Assembly: GCF_003610635.1 (NCBI RefSeq)
Contig: NZ_RAQJ01000003.1
Span: 248,001-312,000 of the forward strand
Direction: 5' to 3'
DNA: 64,000 bases
From: Ichthyenterobacterium magnum
Lineage (GTDB): Bacteria > Bacteroidota > Bacteroidia > Flavobacteriales > Flavobacteriaceae
This document shows positions 63,101-64,000 of this stretch, piece after piece. Position numbers and translations under genes: made by a program. Position 1 is the stretch's first letter, and every line of letters begins with the position of its first letter. The notes under the pieces were generated by a model, which did no database searches, had not been told where the DNA came from, and saw only the letters and a list, made by a program, of their open reading frames with translations.

Positions 63101-64000
63101 TAGACTTAAACCCATCAGAGTTTACTGTATCTGCCTGGATTAAAAGAGAATCTGGTTCAGAAAACACATCCATTTTATCAAAAAGAAATACTATATACAC
63201 AACAGGATATGATTTAAAAGTTAACCTTACAGGCCATATAGAAATGCATTGGAATGGTGGTTCAGACCTCATTACCTCTAAAACACCAATACCTGTAGAT
63301 CAATGGCATCAAGTAGCTATTATTTATAGTGGTGGTACTGCTCGATTATATATTGATGGTGTTTTTGATGAAGAAGAAACATCTATGTCTAATCCAACTG
63401 CAACTAACGAATCCTTTTACATAGGAGCAGCTGGTAAAGGTAATCCTACGGCTTATTTTAAAGGTAATATTGACGAAGTACGTGTTTGGGATCGTGCACT
63501 TAGTGTAGACCAATTACGTTTAATAATGAATCAAGAAATTGAACAAAACTCTGAAACAATACCAAAAGTAAGAGGTACAGTTTTACCAAACTCAATTACT
63601 AAAAATCATATAAACTCCATTCCTTGGGATGATTTAATTGGTTATTATCCAATGTCTACATACACATATACAAATACTAAAGATGAGTCAGGTAAAGGAA
63701 ACCAAGGCGCTTTAAGAAACTTAAGAACTGTAGATAGACAAACTGCCCCATTACCATATCAAACTACACAAAATGGAACTAGCTGGGACACAGCAGCTAC
63801 ATGGAAAAATGGATCTGAACAAACTATTCCTGGCTCTGCCTCTATAGTAGATACAGACATTACTGTAGACTGGAATATTATTAACATTGGTCATGATATA
63901 AACATGAGTAATAGCACATTACCAATTGCGAATGCTGAAAACAGAACAGTCTTAGGCTTATTAATTCAAGATACATCATCATATACAGATGCAGTAGACC
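60181..64000 (+). CDS. Very large exported multidomain protein, cut by window edge
   Basis: Open for at least 1273 codons from the ATG at 60181 with no stop before the edge. Signal peptide at about 1-26 (LLLITNLAFSQ). Order: a short beta domain with DTADDGWDGADNI (about 30-140); a MAM-like domain (about 150-318; FPYNEGFESGLGAWTQDTGD, MIRFRGLTG, DICIDDISL); a choice-of-anchor/ASPM-SPD-2-Hydin type beta domain (about 318-440; HTFTIQNTGTLPLTVG, DFSV, VDFDPTANGTRSA); a DUF8202-like region (about 445-730; DLALWLKG, EIITYSARKDD, IQSYLAIKYGITLG); and a LamG/concanavalin-like domain (about 955-1115; FTVSAWIKRESGSENTSILSK, IDEVRVWDRALS). A T9SS sorting domain is expected beyond the edge. Likely a cell-surface adhesin or glycan-binding protein. 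Confidence 0.85.
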   Translation, partial: MKTFTLSFRKYVAICSLLLITNLAFSQTSYVEVSVTWPAYSSENRVEIYDPIGTLISTIDNGYTGGTNNSYSTTVSLGCIADANNYYFIMYDTADDGWDGADNITITSAGTNVINQNGDSASSSGSAPVYFNVSGGCSGTCSSTPISSFPYNEGFESGLGAWTQDTGDNFNWSRLSGLTGSPNTGPDPGANGGSYYLYTEASGNYGNTANLESPCFDLTGAVTAQFSFYYHMYANQVPGMGDLFVEVSTNNGLSYPTILWSQIGRVQTSHTQAWNLVNIDLSAYLGQTIMIRFRGLTGPNYRSDICIDDISLTASTTPQPEINITGLTNTIFSGDATPISGDNTLYGSTGSGTPISHTFTIQNTGTLPLTVGAISFGGANPLDFSVSTFPAASIAAGSSSNFVVDFDPTANGTRSAIISIVNGDTTGGENPYTFTIQGTGVVPLTEGPGGVTSDLALWLKGTDGLSYTSGQSVSLWADQGRGADATVNTAGQEPTYYDSATQNVNFNPVVDFDNLSDEFENSFDYTEMPQQYLEGTSGYYTNDIFMVVIPNRTINSSFGSMDLFCSDHDTSTQENDGSGIGFGAYSQRFSGEVVCYAYAMSNGVDDGFGVSQNGGSHTYDNVGIINARHNNNTTATTQELHYNANNIVNNTSDIGAFGTISDEKYWIGRSEGWRGSTDARIAEIITYSARKDDANLTQERNRIQSYLAIKYGITLGTNGTSQDYVNSDGTVIWDVNTGTPAEDVFNHDIAGIGRDDASDLLQKQSRSVNNAIDVSEGTRGQGVLTMGISSIYDTNNLNPSTALEDKEFLIWGNDGVDLDNAPINVEINMSANITPAIPTRLGSHTDGSWVEFNGIPRTWKVVENVKNPLTDDIPTVEVAILENAVRTAAPPNGVYLMFISDTPNFDPTADYRIMTTDTNELGEAIVKTDYDFDGTKYITFGWAPEREYKRSIYFSGAPILPATTSDYIDMEDALDLNPSEFTVSAWIKRESGSENTSILSKRNTIYTTGYDLKVNLTGHIEMHWNGGSDLITSKTPIPVDQWHQVAIIYSGGTARLYIDGVFDEEETSMSNPTATNESFYIGAAGKGNPTAYFKGNIDEVRVWDRALSVDQLRLIMNQEIEQNSETIPKVRGTVLPNSITKNHINSIPWDDLIGYYPMSTYTYTNTKDESGKGNQGALRNLRTVDRQTAPLPYQTTQNGTSWDTAATWKNGSEQTIPGSASIVDTDITVDWNIINIGHDINMSNSTLPIANAENRTVLGLLIQDTSSYTDAVD

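Overview
The window reads as a chromosomal segment of a marine-type Flavobacteriaceae bacterium (Bacteroidota). Supporting signs are the AT-rich sequence, promoters of the Bacteroidota form (TTG or TTTG, about 19-20 bp, then TAnnTTTG), type IX secretion (T9SS) C-terminal sorting domains of the YPNP/FPNP kind, lipoproteins with an acid-rich tract after the lipid cysteine, a hybrid two-component sensor with an AraC output domain, BshB1 (bacillithiol), and the flavobacterial clusters DUF2520-KdsC-UbiA-Maf and DUF4290-MurA. Genus is not determinable from what is here. No prophage, insertion sequence, CRISPR array or recognisable defence locus was seen.

Layout. 1-3.8 kb: minus-strand genes (a cut-off M28 peptidase, an AraC regulator, a DUF2911/TPR protein, a TlpA-like lipoprotein). 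3.9-13.6 kb: plus-strand housekeeping (pheT, tpx, diacylglycerol kinase, ftsK, lolA, an LptF/G permease, ribB). 13.7-23.9 kb: a minus-strand accessory block with a YadA-head-repeat exported protein, a lipocalin-like surface lipoprotein, a 46-codon small ORF, a 1289-residue hybrid two-component system (HTCS), a secreted Ca-loop protein, a DegT aminotransferase, a thioredoxin-fold protein and a nitroreductase. 24-31 kb: tRNA-Ser, a Usp protein, DUF3108, a second M28 peptidase, tRNA-His, bshB1, rlmF and a MATE pump. 31-36.6 kb: a HAD phosphatase, a fused ResB/CcsA cytochrome c maturation protein, truncated haemoglobin and a Crp/Fnr regulator. 36.6-45 kb: the DUF2520-kdsC-UbiA-Maf run, an MscS-like channel, then a PIG-L deacetylase, a 31-residue membrane peptide and a sodium:solute symporter. 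45-48.6 kb: a second DUF2911 protein, an aquaporin pseudogene, a T9SS FG-GAP/ASPIC protein and a SnoaL protein. 48.7-57 kb: murA-DUF4290, DUF493, an AAA ATPase, recQ, fmt, HU, YqgE/AlgH, a class IV aminotransferase, a START-like protein and tRNA-Met. 57-64 kb: a tRNA-Met remnant and two large T9SS-type exported proteins, the second running off the window.

The most interesting signals are regulatory. (1) A 40-bp element holding two TGTAACA(T/A)T repeats 21 bp apart occurs on both sides of the HTCS gene, each copy about 55 bp before an ORF start with a -7-like element at the same offset. It looks like the operator of a compact local HTCS regulon, one arm of which is a self-contained 46-codon unit with its own terminator. 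(2) A different direct repeat, TTTCGTCGA/TTTC(G/A)TAGA at 20-bp period, precedes both large exported-protein genes at 57.5 and 60.1 kb. (3) A perfect 18-bp palindrome lies between the -7 element and the ATG of the Crp/Fnr gene. Decayed genes (aquaporin, tRNA-Met), an Asp-type MurA and a RibB protein with a zinc-less cyclohydrolase domain are further points of note.
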